DNA from: Hellea sp. | GTDB lineage: Bacteria; Pseudomonadota; Alphaproteobacteria; Caulobacterales; Maricaulaceae | Direction of reading: 5' to 3' | Length of the DNA: 40,783 bases | NCBI GenBank assembly: GCA_020629195.1 | Contig: JAHDDT010000004.1 | Span: forward strand, 1 to 40,783 | Shown: piece after piece, positions 8,354 through 17,421 of the stretch | Numbering within the stretch: the stretch's first letter is position 1 | How the letters are laid out: each line of letters starts with the position of its first letter | Program-made: the position numbers and the translations under genes | The notes under the pieces: generated by a model | What the model was told of the DNA's origin: nothing | The model's input: only the letters and a program-made list of their open reading frames with translations | The model's database searches: none

Positions 8354-9787
8354 ATGGCTAATATTAACCGAAGACGATTTCTTCAATCTTCCTCCGCTAT
8401 GGGTTTTGCCGCTGGCACAGGTCTTTTGGCTGCTATGGGAAGTTCACGCGCTTTTGCGGCGGACACTAGCGGCTATAAAGCTTTGGTCTGTGTCTTTTTT
8501 AAAGGGGGTATGGATAGTTTAGATTTGATCCTACCTAAAGATGCCGCTTCACATGATGCTTTGGCGGCTCTCCGCCCAGGGCTTTTTGGGGCTTATGGCG
8601 TTGGCAGCGGAGCCTCTTCACGTGACCGTGAGAATATTTTAAAGATTAATCCATCAAACAGTTCTGATTTTGGAGGGCGAGAATTTGGCTTTGCGCCTGA
8701 GATGTCTGGCTTGCAGAGCTTATTTGAGGCAGGAGATGCGGCCATTTTGGGTAATGTTGGGCCTTTGATAGAGCCGACCACCCGTGCAAGCATGGATAAC
8801 TTCTCAGCTCAAATTCCAGATAGGCTATTTTCCCATAATGATCAGCAATCGACCTGGATGAGCTTTGGTACCGAGGGCGCGCAAAGTGGTTGGGGTGGAC
8901 GGTTTATAGAGGCAGCCTTAAAAGAGGACGCGATTTCGAATTCAACGTTTGCAGCTATCTCTACGTCGGGCAATGATGTCTTTTTGTCAGGAGATAATGT
9001 CCGCCAATTCTCTGCACCAAGTAATCCTCAGTCTGCTGATATTTTAAGACAAAAATGGCGCCTAGGTTCGGGTTATAACTCTGATGCGGCGAGAGCTATT
9101 CTCCGAGATCACTTGGCAAGTTCGGGCATAGAGTCGACAAATTTATTTGGTCAGGATCTTATTGGCGTGAATAGCCGTGCCATACAAAATGTCGAAACTT
9201 ATAAAGCGGCGATTGAAGGCGGCACGGCCGTTGCGACGGTATTCCCTGAAAGTAAACTGGGAGGTCAGTTAAAGACCGTTGCCAATACGATCGCGGTACG
9301 GAATGCTTTGAATGTCAGGCGGCAAATATTCTTCGTTTCGATTGGAGGCTTTGATACTCATGATAGTCAAAAAAACTCCATGCCAGGATTGCAGACTGAA
9401 ATCTCAACCTCAATTACAGCGTTTCAAGCTGCAATTGTTGAATTAGGTTTATCTGATAGCGTAACACTTTTTACAGGTTCTGATTTTGGTCGAACGGCTA
9501 TTGATAACGGTGACGGTACAGACCATGGTTGGGGAGCACATCACTTTATTGTTGGCGGCGCGGTGCAAGGCAAACGTATTTATGGAGCGTTACCAGAATA
9601 TGATTTAAGCTCTCAGGCCTATACTAAAAGTCGAGGACGCCTCATTCCATCTGTCTCTGTAGATCAATATGCGGCCACATTAGGAGGTTGGTTTGGCCTT
9701 GATCAGGGTGAGATCAATGAGGCGCTACCCAATTTGTCTAATTTTACGCAAAAAGATCTTGGCTTTTTTTCAGCGAATAATAGTTAG
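8354..9787 (+). CDS. DUF1501 family Tat-exported protein
   Basis: A 477-residue protein starting with a textbook twin-arginine signal (NRRRFLQSSSAMGF, cleavage near SRAFA). The DUF1501 domain follows, with the FFKGGMDSLDLILP segment, FVSIGGFDTHDSQ and the GSDFGRTAIDNGDGTDHGWG region. DUF1501 belongs structurally to the alkaline-phosphatase/sulfatase-like superfamily; GGFDTH and the DHGWGAHH region carry candidate metal ligands. The ribosome site AGGAGAG is 5 bases before the ATG. Immediately after DUF1800, it is almost certainly co-transcribed with it. Tat export suggests a folded, possibly metal-loaded partner of the DUF1800 lipoprotein. Substrate unknown. Confidence 0.9.
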   Translation: MANINRRRFLQSSSAMGFAAGTGLLAAMGSSRAFAADTSGYKALVCVFFKGGMDSLDLILPKDAASHDALAALRPGLFGAYGVGSGASSRDRENILKINPSNSSDFGGREFGFAPEMSGLQSLFEAGDAAILGNVGPLIEPTTRASMDNFSAQIPDRLFSHNDQQSTWMSFGTEGAQSGWGGRFIEAALKEDAISNSTFAAISTSGNDVFLSGDNVRQFSAPSNPQSADILRQKWRLGSGYNSDAARAILRDHLASSGIESTNLFGQDLIGVNSRAIQNVETYKAAIEGGTAVATVFPESKLGGQLKTVANTIAVRNALNVRRQIFFVSIGGFDTHDSQKNSMPGLQTEISTSITAFQAAIVELGLSDSVTLFTGSDFGRTAIDNGDGTDHGWGAHHFIVGGAVQGKRIYGALPEYDLSSQAYTKSRGRLIPSVSVDQYAATLGGWFGLDQGEINEALPNLSNFTQKDLGFFSANNS

Positions 9788-9874
9788 TCAGTTTAGATAT
9801 AAAGAGGGAAGGAAAAGGCTTTCCCTTACACTAACAATTCGCTTTAATCTCCACAATACGGTTGGGAGATGATT

Positions 9875-11485
9875 ATGTTAAGAACAAAAAAGGAAACTCT
9901 TTTAACGGCGGGGTTAGTAATTCTAACCTTGGCCGCATGTGGGACAGAAAAAGTCTTAAATGATGCAGTTCATGATTCTGAAGTTAAACGAGCTACAACA
10001 GATAAATTAGCAGAAACCGTTTTCGCGCCAACTTTACCTAATGCAGGAACGTCTTCCGAAAAATTAGTGCGCCAAGCCTTGGACCGTATTAATGCGATTG
10101 ATCGCAACGGTCCTAAATTGCAATCGGTTCTCTCTCTGAACCCTGAGGCCTTAAATATTGCAAAGGCTCTGGATGATGAGCGTGCAGAAGGTAATCTTCG
10201 CGGGCCGCTTCACGGCATTCCTGTGCTGCTCAAAGATAATATTGAGACCAAAGATGACTTGCCAACGACGGCAGGTAGTTGGGCGTTGATTGATAATAAG
10301 AACGGACGCGATGCACCTCTGGCCGCTAAATTACGTGAAAATGGCGCGGTTATATTAGGTAAAGCCAACTTATCTCAATGGGCAAATTTTCGATCTGAGG
10401 ACTCGGTAAGCGGTTGGTCTGCTGTGCGTGGGCAAGTGCGTAATCCGCATAGTCTTAATCGTTCTCCTTGCGGGTCAAGCTCAGGCAGCGGCGCAGCTGT
10501 GGCGGCAGGAATTGTGGCGGCAGCTATCGGCACGGAAACAAATGGCTCAATCATTTGCCCAGCTTCAATGAACGGCATTGTCGGGTTTAAGCCGACGGTT
10601 GGCGTTATTTCACAAGAGCTCATTGTTCCGATTTCTTCTACACAAGATACAGCGGGGCCTATGACTTTGACAGTGACTGGCGCAGCCATGATGATGGACG
10701 CTCTTACAGAAAACGATGGTAGTTATATGTCGGCACTAACGGCTTTAGAGCCAGCTGAGACACGCATTGGTATTTTAAATTTTGCCATAGGGTCTAATGC
10801 GGGTGTTCAAGCCAATTTTAAAACAGCCCGCGATGTTCTGGAAGCAAAAGGCTTTACATTAGTTGAAATAGACGCGTGGGAGCCGGGTGAGGGGTTTGGA
10901 AAAGCGTCCTATGATGTTCTGAAATATGAATTTAAAGCGACGCTTAATGAATATCTTGCCTCAACCACGGACGCTGTGAAAGCACGCAGCCTTGCTGATC
11001 TTATAGAGTTTAATAAAAATGACCCTCGTGAAATGGCTGTTTTCACACAATCAATTTTTGAGGACTCCGAAGCTTTGGGTGATTTGGATAGTGAAGAGTA
11101 TAAGACGGGACTGGCTATGGTATTGAAAGCCACGCGTCAGGACGGCATTGATAAAATGATGTCAGAGAACAATGTTGATTTTCTTATGGCTCCGAGTACA
11201 GCCCCGACCTTCCTCATCGATCATATGTATGGTGACAGTTACCCTGGGGGGACGGGCGCGGGATGGGTGGCAGCCATCGCAGGTTATCCGCATATTACCG
11301 TTCCGATGGGGACATATAAGGGCCTTCCAACTGGAGTTTCTTTTATGAGTACAGCTGGTACGGATAAGCAAGTCGTCGCTATGGGCTATGCCTATGAGCA
11401 AGCTAGCGGAGAATTGCGCGTGAAACCTAATTTCCGTAGCTCATTAGAACAGTCTGAAGATGGAAAAATGTTCGGAGCCGATTAG
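9875..11485 (+). CDS. Amidase-signature family lipoprotein
   Basis: A 536-residue amidase with a lipoprotein signal (lipobox TLAAC, Cys22). The Ser-cisSer-Lys triad is visible: Lys120 (GIPVLLKDNI), cis-Ser201 (CGSSSGSG) and nucleophile Ser225 (GTETNGSIICPAS), with the 24-residue spacing seen in FAAH and malonamidase. The ATG at 9875 is preferred over the ATG at 9869 because GGGAG directly abuts the first and sits 6 bases before the second. Being a lipoprotein without GatB/GatC nearby argues against a tRNA amidotransferase subunit; an exported amide or peptide-amide hydrolase is more likely. It lies between DUF1501 and the type II secretion genes, about 80 bases from each. Confidence 0.92.
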   Translation: MLRTKKETLLTAGLVILTLAACGTEKVLNDAVHDSEVKRATTDKLAETVFAPTLPNAGTSSEKLVRQALDRINAIDRNGPKLQSVLSLNPEALNIAKALDDERAEGNLRGPLHGIPVLLKDNIETKDDLPTTAGSWALIDNKNGRDAPLAAKLRENGAVILGKANLSQWANFRSEDSVSGWSAVRGQVRNPHSLNRSPCGSSSGSGAAVAAGIVAAAIGTETNGSIICPASMNGIVGFKPTVGVISQELIVPISSTQDTAGPMTLTVTGAAMMMDALTENDGSYMSALTALEPAETRIGILNFAIGSNAGVQANFKTARDVLEAKGFTLVEIDAWEPGEGFGKASYDVLKYEFKATLNEYLASTTDAVKARSLADLIEFNKNDPREMAVFTQSIFEDSEALGDLDSEEYKTGLAMVLKATRQDGIDKMMSENNVDFLMAPSTAPTFLIDHMYGDSYPGGTGAGWVAAIAGYPHITVPMGTYKGLPTGVSFMSTAGTDKQVVAMGYAYEQASGELRVKPNFRSSLEQSEDGKMFGAD

Positions 11486-11564
11486 CGCATCTTAAGTAAG
11501 ATTCACTTTGCAGAAGCTGTAACTCATATATAGCTTAATTTGTTAGAGGGCTTAAGGACAAAAA

Positions 11565-12431
11565 ATGGCGGCAGTCGCAATAGATAAAAGATTAAATTGG
11601 GTGTTGCGCAGTGTAGCAGCTTTACTTTGCCTTGCGCTCATATTTCTTTTTGTCAAAACTGTCATTGCTTTTACAAATCCTGAAAGCGTTTGGAAACAGC
11701 CCGCCATGGTGCCAATCAAAACTCAAGCGACAAGCGTTGGCGCAGGCCAGACCTTTAGTTTCACGACAGACCCTTTTAACCGAAAGGCTCAAATTGAGTC
11801 CGAAATCATTACCGAAACGGGGGAAGATGCCCCCGAGACGACATTGAACTTGACGCTTACAGGTCGCACAGCCGGATCTAATGGAACGGCTATTTTACGA
11901 ACACCAGACAATAAAGAGGGAAATTACCGTTTGGGTGATGAAATCGTTTCTGGCGTAACACTCCAAGCCGTGAATAAAGACTTCATTGTTTTGGATGTGG
12001 ACGGAGAAATTCAGCGTCTTACCTTTGAGAAAGGCGAAGAGACAGGACTTTTAGTAACGACCGTAGAGCAAGAAAAAAGTAATTCACAAATTATGATAAC
12101 GCGCTCGGATAATTCGCTCATGACAACTGGGGCTAAGTCTGTTGTGACATCGGGGAATGTTACCAGCTTGTTCCAAAATGTTTCTTTGCGCCGGGTCATG
12201 AAAAACGGACGGCTCTTAGGATATTCCGTTAAAGCTAATCGCCCTGGCGTTGATTTGTCGCCCTACGGCTTTTCCAAAGGTGATGTGGTGACAGCAATCG
12301 GCGGAACAGATATTACGCGCGGCCGTCCTGACTTTCTCGCGCTGTTTGAGGAAGCGGCTCAAGGGGGAAGCACAGAGGTGACTGTTCTTAGGAATGGTCA
12401 AACCAAAACAATCAAGCTAGGAACACCTTGA
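11565..12431 (+). CDS. gspC: Type II secretion system protein GspC
   Basis: A 288-residue inner-membrane component that links the inner-membrane platform to the secretin. One TM helix lies at about residues 14-34. A periplasmic homology region includes TTLNLTLTGRTAGSNGTAIL, and a C-terminal PDZ domain from about residue 200 includes GFSKGDVVTAIGG and the final VLRNGQTKTIKL strand. AAGGA lies 6 bases before the ATG. Its stop codon overlaps the gspD start by one base (TGATG), indicating translational coupling. The cytoplasmic and pseudopilin components (E, F, G-M) are not in this window. Confidence 0.92.
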   Translation: MAAVAIDKRLNWVLRSVAALLCLALIFLFVKTVIAFTNPESVWKQPAMVPIKTQATSVGAGQTFSFTTDPFNRKAQIESEIITETGEDAPETTLNLTLTGRTAGSNGTAILRTPDNKEGNYRLGDEIVSGVTLQAVNKDFIVLDVDGEIQRLTFEKGEETGLLVTTVEQEKSNSQIMITRSDNSLMTTGAKSVVTSGNVTSLFQNVSLRRVMKNGRLLGYSVKANRPGVDLSPYGFSKGDVVTAIGGTDITRGRPDFLALFEEAAQGGSTEVTVLRNGQTKTIKLGTP

Positions 12432-14344
12432 TGAATATCAAGCACTCATGTTTTACTGCCAGATTTATATTGGCTGCCGCGATGGGGGGTCTTTCGGCTC
12501 CGTCTTATGCGGCGGGTGATCACCTTATTACCATGCAACAAGCGGATATTCGCGCCTTTATCAATGATGTGTCTATGGTGACTGGAAAAACTTTCATTGT
12601 TGACCCGCGTGTCCAGGGAAAAGTCACAATCTCTTCTGAGCAATCTTTGTCCAAAGGCGAAGTCTTTGAGGTTTTCAAAGATGTTATGCGCGTCCATGGT
12701 TACACCTTGGTGCGTACAGCTACAGGCGAGTATCGTATAACGCTCATACAGGGGGCGGCTCAAGACGCCCCGTTTACAGACGGCAATGGCTTTAACGGAC
12801 GTTTTGCAACGACTGTTATCAAGCTTAACAATACTGACTCAGCTGAGGCGGCGCGGCTAATAAAGCCCGTGATGCACAGCCAAGGTCAATTAACGGCCAA
12901 TCCTGGTGGTAATGTTTTAGTTATTACAGATTTCCCTGAAAACTTGCGTAAAGCCCGCGAGATCGTAAAGGCGATGGATGTTAGCGACTCTGTGATTGAG
13001 ACGATACGTTTGGCTAACATTTCTGCGATTGATGCCGAAGAGGCGCTCAAAGCTTTAGGCGGACCAAAGCCTGCTTATCGCGTTGTCGCTATTCCTGGTT
13101 CAAATAGTATTATCCTTGAGGGAACCTATGCGGCTGTAAATAAAATGCGACCTATTTTGAATTCTATGGACGTAGGAGGCTCTTCCCCGCGCGGCGCAGT
13201 CAGTGTTGTTCCGCTGCGTTTTGCGGATGGCGAGTCTATCATTGAGCTTTTGAATACTTTGTTGCCTGCCTATGAACGTGAAGGTCAAGCTGTGCCGACA
13301 GTGGCTTATGAGCCTGGCAGCAACACGCTTGTCATCAGCGCATCTGGTGAAACACAGCTTGCACTTGAGCAAATCATTCGCCGTTTAGATGTTCGCCGTC
13401 CTCAGGTCTTGGTCGAAGCCATTATTGTAGAAATCTCAGATACAACAGCCAAAGAGTTGGGTGTGGAATTTGCTATTGCAGGTTTGAATGGGAAAAATGT
13501 TCCGCTGCTCTCCTCAAATTTTTCACGAGCTGCCCCGAATATTCTAGGTGTTGCCGCCATCGCAGCTGGCGCTCAAGATGGTTTCACAGTTGAAGAACAA
13601 GCGAATCTAGTGAGCTCGCTTGTCGGTCTTGACGGCGGCATTGGCGGAATTAGTGGCGTCAGTAATGACACCCTTTATTCTGTTGTCGTTAATGCGCTTG
13701 AAACAGATGAAGACTCAAATATTCTTTCAACGCCATTTGTGACAACGCTTGATAATGTCCCTGCAACATTTCTTGTGGGCCAAGAAATCCCAATTACGAC
13801 AGGCGAAAGCTTGGGTCTTGGTACAACAAATGTGAATCCGTTCAGAACATTTGAACGCAAAGAAGTTGGTATTAAGCTAGAAGTCCTACCGCAAATTTCT
13901 GAGGGCGACGTGATCCGTTTAGAAATTAAGCAAGAGGTTTCATCAATTGCGGGGGCCATCACATCTTTATCCTCTGATTTTGTGACTAATAAGCGCGAAA
14001 TTGAAACAACTGTCTTGGCTAATGATGGCGAAATCATCGTACTTGGAGGTTTGCTTCAAGATGACGAGCAAATTGATCTCGCAAAGGTTCCTATTTTAGG
14101 TGATATCCCAGTGATTGGTCGTGCCTTTCAATCCAAGGGTAAGTCTCGCAAGAAAACAAATTTAATGGTTTTTTTGCGTCCAAAGATTATTCGTACTGCC
14201 TCGGATGCCCGTCCGCTGACTCAAGATCTGCTCAACAGGGCCCGCTTTGAGGACATGCAGCAATCCGGGCGTCCAAGTTCTAAGATCGACGATTATGTTC
14301 CAAATCTTAATGCGCCTGTAAGCCGGACATATAACGGGCAATAG
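12431..14344 (+). CDS. gspD: Type II secretion secretin GspD
   Basis: A 637-residue outer-membrane secretin that forms the export channel. A signal peptide ends near PSYAAGD. The N0 domain (TMQQADIRAFINDVSMVTGK) and N1-N3 repeats follow (DVMRVHGYTL; RLIKPVMHSQGQL; SIIELLNTLLP), then the secretin core with VLVEAIIVEIS, VPATFLVGQEIP, GIKLEVLPQI and the terminal VPILGDIPVIGRAF signature. The C-terminal tail is about 50 residues, consistent with a short S domain. The ATG at 12431 overlaps the gspC stop; a TTG one codon earlier is possible but less likely. Confidence 0.96.
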   Translation: MNIKHSCFTARFILAAAMGGLSAPSYAAGDHLITMQQADIRAFINDVSMVTGKTFIVDPRVQGKVTISSEQSLSKGEVFEVFKDVMRVHGYTLVRTATGEYRITLIQGAAQDAPFTDGNGFNGRFATTVIKLNNTDSAEAARLIKPVMHSQGQLTANPGGNVLVITDFPENLRKAREIVKAMDVSDSVIETIRLANISAIDAEEALKALGGPKPAYRVVAIPGSNSIILEGTYAAVNKMRPILNSMDVGGSSPRGAVSVVPLRFADGESIIELLNTLLPAYEREGQAVPTVAYEPGSNTLVISASGETQLALEQIIRRLDVRRPQVLVEAIIVEISDTTAKELGVEFAIAGLNGKNVPLLSSNFSRAAPNILGVAAIAAGAQDGFTVEEQANLVSSLVGLDGGIGGISGVSNDTLYSVVVNALETDEDSNILSTPFVTTLDNVPATFLVGQEIPITTGESLGLGTTNVNPFRTFERKEVGIKLEVLPQISEGDVIRLEIKQEVSSIAGAITSLSSDFVTNKREIETTVLANDGEIIVLGGLLQDDEQIDLAKVPILGDIPVIGRAFQSKGKSRKKTNLMVFLRPKIIRTASDARPLTQDLLNRARFEDMQQSGRPSSKIDDYVPNLNAPVSRTYNGQ

Positions 14345-14348
14345 TCTC

Positions 14349-15056
14349 ATGCGGAAACGCTTTATAGCTTTGGGGATTATCAGCGCCGTCGCGGCGACCC
14401 TCATAAATTTGCCGCTAAAATGGGTGGCTCCACATTTTATGCCTGACGGCTTGGGACAGACAGTAGATTATACAGGTACGATCTGGAATGGTCAGGTCAG
14501 AGGCCTTGATTATGTGGGTTCAGCGAATTTTGAAATCAGCATTAAAGAATTGTTTTCAGCTGGCCTACCTCTCAAGTTTAAGAGCGAATCTCCCGTGATG
14601 ATGGTCTCGGGACATGCTTCTCAAAATCAATTGAAGGACATACGATTTACTGGGACATTAGCAAAACTTCCTACACGTGATGGCCGCCTAAAAGAGCTTG
14701 CGGGGCAAGTGAATATTTTGCTTGCTGAAATGCAAATAGCTGAGGGTCACTGCACATCCGCACAAGGACAGATCACAACAGATTTCTTGATGCTGAATCG
14801 GGCGCGATGGCAATGGCAGGGCCCTGAACTTACCGGGCCTGTAAGGTGTGAGAACGGCGAGCTAGTCGTCACTCTAACGGGCAAAGACAATAACCAAGAT
14901 ATTCGCGCAGATTTACGGCTGTTCAAGGATGGGCGATATGCCGCGAATTTCACGGTTCAAACCTCACAGCCCGAAGCAGGAGTGGTTTTGCCCTTATACG
15001 GTTTCGAATTAGTGGGCCGTGATTATAAGCTGACAGAGCAAGGACAATGGCGTTAA
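14349..15056 (+). CDS. gspN: Type II secretion system protein GspN
   Basis: A 235-residue protein with an N-terminal membrane anchor (residues about 5-22) and a periplasmic beta-rich body. The segments VDYTGTIWNGQVRGLDY and GLPLKFKSES are typical of GspN. GspN is an accessory subunit present in only some type II systems. It begins 4 bases after the gspD stop, so C, D and N form one operon. Two cysteines (GHCTS and VRCEN) may form a disulfide, as in several GspN proteins. The ribosome site lies within the end of gspD and is weak. Confidence 0.85.
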   Translation: MRKRFIALGIISAVAATLINLPLKWVAPHFMPDGLGQTVDYTGTIWNGQVRGLDYVGSANFEISIKELFSAGLPLKFKSESPVMMVSGHASQNQLKDIRFTGTLAKLPTRDGRLKELAGQVNILLAEMQIAEGHCTSAQGQITTDFLMLNRARWQWQGPELTGPVRCENGELVVTLTGKDNNQDIRADLRLFKDGRYAANFTVQTSQPEAGVVLPLYGFELVGRDYKLTEQGQWR

Positions 15057-15065
15057 ACTGTGTGC

Positions 15066-15491
15066 ATGCGTCTATACTTTCTAAGCCTAGTTTTATTTTT
15101 GTCAGCTTGCGAGACGCTGTCTCCCAATATTGAAAAACCCAACGAAAATATAATGGCTGGAAAAACTCTAGCTCCGGGTGAATGCGGACTTTATGTTTGG
15201 ACGGCGGATGCGGCCAAAACTTTTACGCTTTTCGCGTCTCCGTCTGAAATCAGCTATTTTGAAAAATCTGTAGAAATCCTGCTGACCGAAACTAACAATG
15301 CTAATCCTCAATCCACCATTCGCAACTTTACAGATGAAACGGGTAAAATCTTTAACCTCACATTATTGTCGCCAGAGAATATAGAAGGCGGGATACGTTA
15401 TAAAGCGGGTCGGCTTACCAGTTTGTCTTCTGACGGGTGGGAAAAAGTTGTGCCTATTGTCGGATTTTATGCGTGTCAGCCATTGCTCTGA
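15066..15491 (+). CDS. Small lipoprotein of unknown function, gsp operon tail
   Basis: A 141-residue product with a lipoprotein signal (MRLYFLSLVLFLSAC; Cys15 followed by Glu). The mature part contains two cysteines (PGECGLYVW and FYACQPLL), which could pair. The ATG at 15066 is chosen over a GTG two codons earlier because it gives a cleaner signal peptide; neither has a clear ribosome site. It starts 9 bases after gspN and is presumably co-transcribed, so a pilotin-like or accessory role in secretion is conceivable, though no family is recognised. Its last 16 bases overlap the end of the convergent prepilin peptidase gene. Confidence 0.7.
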   Translation: MRLYFLSLVLFLSACETLSPNIEKPNENIMAGKTLAPGECGLYVWTADAAKTFTLFASPSEISYFEKSVEILLTETNNANPQSTIRNFTDETGKIFNLTLLSPENIEGGIRYKAGRLTSLSSDGWEKVVPIVGFYACQPLL

Positions 15492-15946
15492 ACGTAAATA
15501 TTTGCCGTCCAAACCATAAGAATAGCTAAGGCTAAAAAAGGGCCAAAGGGGATGCGGCTATTTTTGATGTAGTCTCTCATAGTGGGTAATAAGGTTACTG
15601 CGAGTCCCAAACCACTCGCAATAAGCACGATGAAAGGTAAACCCATCCATCCGCACCATGCGCCTCCTGCGGCCAAAAGTTTTGCATCGCCCCGCCCAAG
15701 TCCGTCTTTTCCGCGCAGCGTTTTGAACCCTTTTTCTATAATCACAAAAACAGAATATCCCAAAATGAGGCCTATCCCGCGAGCCATAAGATCACTTGAA
15801 AGGTAACCTTCGAGCAGTCCTAGGCCCATGAGAGGGAATGTGTAGATATTGGGCAGGCGGTAGCTTCTAATGTCTGTCCAAGATAAGAGCGTTAGCCCCA
15901 TCAAAAGAAGAGCGCCGAACAAAACTGTGATAGGGCTGATTAGCAT
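15476..15946 (-). CDS. A24 prepilin peptidase, short form
   Basis: A 156-residue polytopic aspartyl protease that cleaves type IV prepilins or type II pseudopilins at the cytoplasmic face. The two catalytic aspartates are visible: SWTDIRSYRLPN near residue 25 and the GRGDAKLL motif near residue 87. Four or five TM helices are apparent. It lacks the N-terminal cysteine-rich methyltransferase domain of full-length PilD/GspO, so it resembles CpaA/TadV-size enzymes. Its position beside gspCDN suggests it may process the pseudopilins; a role with Flp/Tad pili cannot be excluded. It is convergent with, and overlaps, the small lipoprotein gene. Confidence 0.87.
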   Translation of the reverse strand: MLISPITVLFGALLLMGLTLLSWTDIRSYRLPNIYTFPLMGLGLLEGYLSSDLMARGIGLILGYSVFVIIEKGFKTLRGKDGLGRGDAKLLAAGGAWCGWMGLPFIVLIASGLGLAVTLLPTMRDYIKNSRIPFGPFLALAILMVWTANIYVQSNG

Positions 15947-16031
15947 AATTTTCTTTGCCCTTTCCGCTTTAACTTCTCAAGTCTTCCCCTCATAAAGCCT
16001 TAAAGCAAACATTACATCAAAGGAGACGGCG

Positions 16032-17396
16032 ATGGAAACCTCAACGACATCTGACCAGCGCGATCCTGATATTGATGAGAATAAAATTGCTAAAGCTCTG
16101 CTCGATGAAGAGACAGGCGCTTTAGATTTTCTTATCGGAGATATGCACCCCGCAGACTTCTCTGATCAGTTTGAAGAACTCACAACGGAACAGCGCGAAA
16201 ACCTAATCGACCGTGCTCCAGAACTGATTACGGGTGACGTCCTTACCGAGCTTGAGGATGATGTTGTTGAAGATATTCTTCCGCTTATCTCGTCTGATCA
16301 ATTAGCCGATGCCATTACAGATCTGGATAATGACGAGGCGACTCAGATTATCGAAGAGATGGAGGATACGCAGCGCGAGGAGGTTATGGAGGCCCTTGCA
16401 CCTGCTGATCGGGCGTCACTAAAAGCTGCTCTTGAATTTGATGATGAGACGATTGGCCGTCTCATGCAGCGCGAATTTGTAGCGGCTCCACCTTTTTGGA
16501 CGGTTGGCGATACCATTGATCATATGCGCTCTACATCTGCAGATTTACCTGAAGTATTTTATAATATTTATATTGTCGATACGGCTTTCAAACCTATCGG
16601 TTATATTCCCATATCCAATGTCATGCGCCAAATGCGCGATGTGCCTCTTGAAGATATAATGGATGGTAATCTGGTCACTATTGAGCAATCCATGGATCAA
16701 GAGGACGCCGCCTATTTATTCGAGAAGTATAATTTGATTTCCGCGCCCGTTATCGATGCCTCTGGGCGCCTAACAGGCATGATGACTGTTGATGATATTA
16801 TCGAAATTATCCAAGACGAGAACAAAGAAGACATGCTGGCTTTGGCGGGGGTTAAAGAATCTGGCCTTACGGATACAGCGCTTGATATTGTTCGTGCGCG
16901 CGCGCCATGGCTTTTCATTAATTTAATGACGGCTATTTTGGCGTCTATTGTTATTGCCCAATTTGATTACGCGATTGCGGAGATTGTAGCTCTGGCTGTG
17001 CTAATGCCGATAGTCGCCTCTATGGGGGGGAATGCGGGTACACAGGCTCTGACGGTGGCTGTGCGTGACTTGACAGAAAAAGATCTAAATCAACGTACCT
17101 CATGGCGCTCCGTTCGCAGGGAAGGATATGCAGCGGCGCTGATAGGCGTAATCTTTGCCATAGCCTTGGCGTTGATCGCTTATATCTGGTTTCGAGATGC
17201 GCAATTGGCATTCGTCGCCTTTGTGGCCATGATCATAAACCACATTTTTGCTGGTCTTGCGGGTATATTGGTGCCGCTGGGCCTTAAGAGGTTTGGCGCT
17301 GACCCCGCTGTCGCCTCTTCCGTTTTTGTGACAACCGTGACGGATATAGTCGGGTTTTTTGCCTTTCTCGGATTTGCGGTTCTTATCTTGCTCTAA
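16032..17396 (+). CDS. mgtE: Magnesium transporter MgtE
   Basis: A 454-residue Mg2+ channel. The cytoplasmic N domain (about residues 15-125, MgtE_N helical repeats such as LTTEQRENLIDRAPE) is followed by two CBS domains (about 130-255). A connecting helix and five TM helices follow from about residue 290, with the MGGNAGTQALTV hallmark. The TVTDIVGFF segment in the last helix carries the conserved aspartate of the ion path. AAAGGAG lies 7 bases before the ATG. The 5' leader (85 bases to the divergent gene) is too short for an M-box riboswitch. The DUF885 gene follows after 25 bases. Confidence 0.96.
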   Translation: METSTTSDQRDPDIDENKIAKALLDEETGALDFLIGDMHPADFSDQFEELTTEQRENLIDRAPELITGDVLTELEDDVVEDILPLISSDQLADAITDLDNDEATQIIEEMEDTQREEVMEALAPADRASLKAALEFDDETIGRLMQREFVAAPPFWTVGDTIDHMRSTSADLPEVFYNIYIVDTAFKPIGYIPISNVMRQMRDVPLEDIMDGNLVTIEQSMDQEDAAYLFEKYNLISAPVIDASGRLTGMMTVDDIIEIIQDENKEDMLALAGVKESGLTDTALDIVRARAPWLFINLMTAILASIVIAQFDYAIAEIVALAVLMPIVASMGGNAGTQALTVAVRDLTEKDLNQRTSWRSVRREGYAAALIGVIFAIALALIAYIWFRDAQLAFVAFVAMIINHIFAGLAGILVPLGLKRFGADPAVASSVFVTTVTDIVGFFAFLGFAVLILL

Positions 17397-17421
17397 AGCC
17401 CATGAAGGCTAAGATGTACTC

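Noticed and set aside
9804-9826. Terminator after the DUF1501 gene
   Set aside because: AGGGAA and TTCCCT can pair, but no T-run follows and the loop is large; support is weak.
15947-16031. M-box magnesium riboswitch before mgtE
   Set aside because: The 85-base intergenic space is too short for an M-box and no matching structure is seen.
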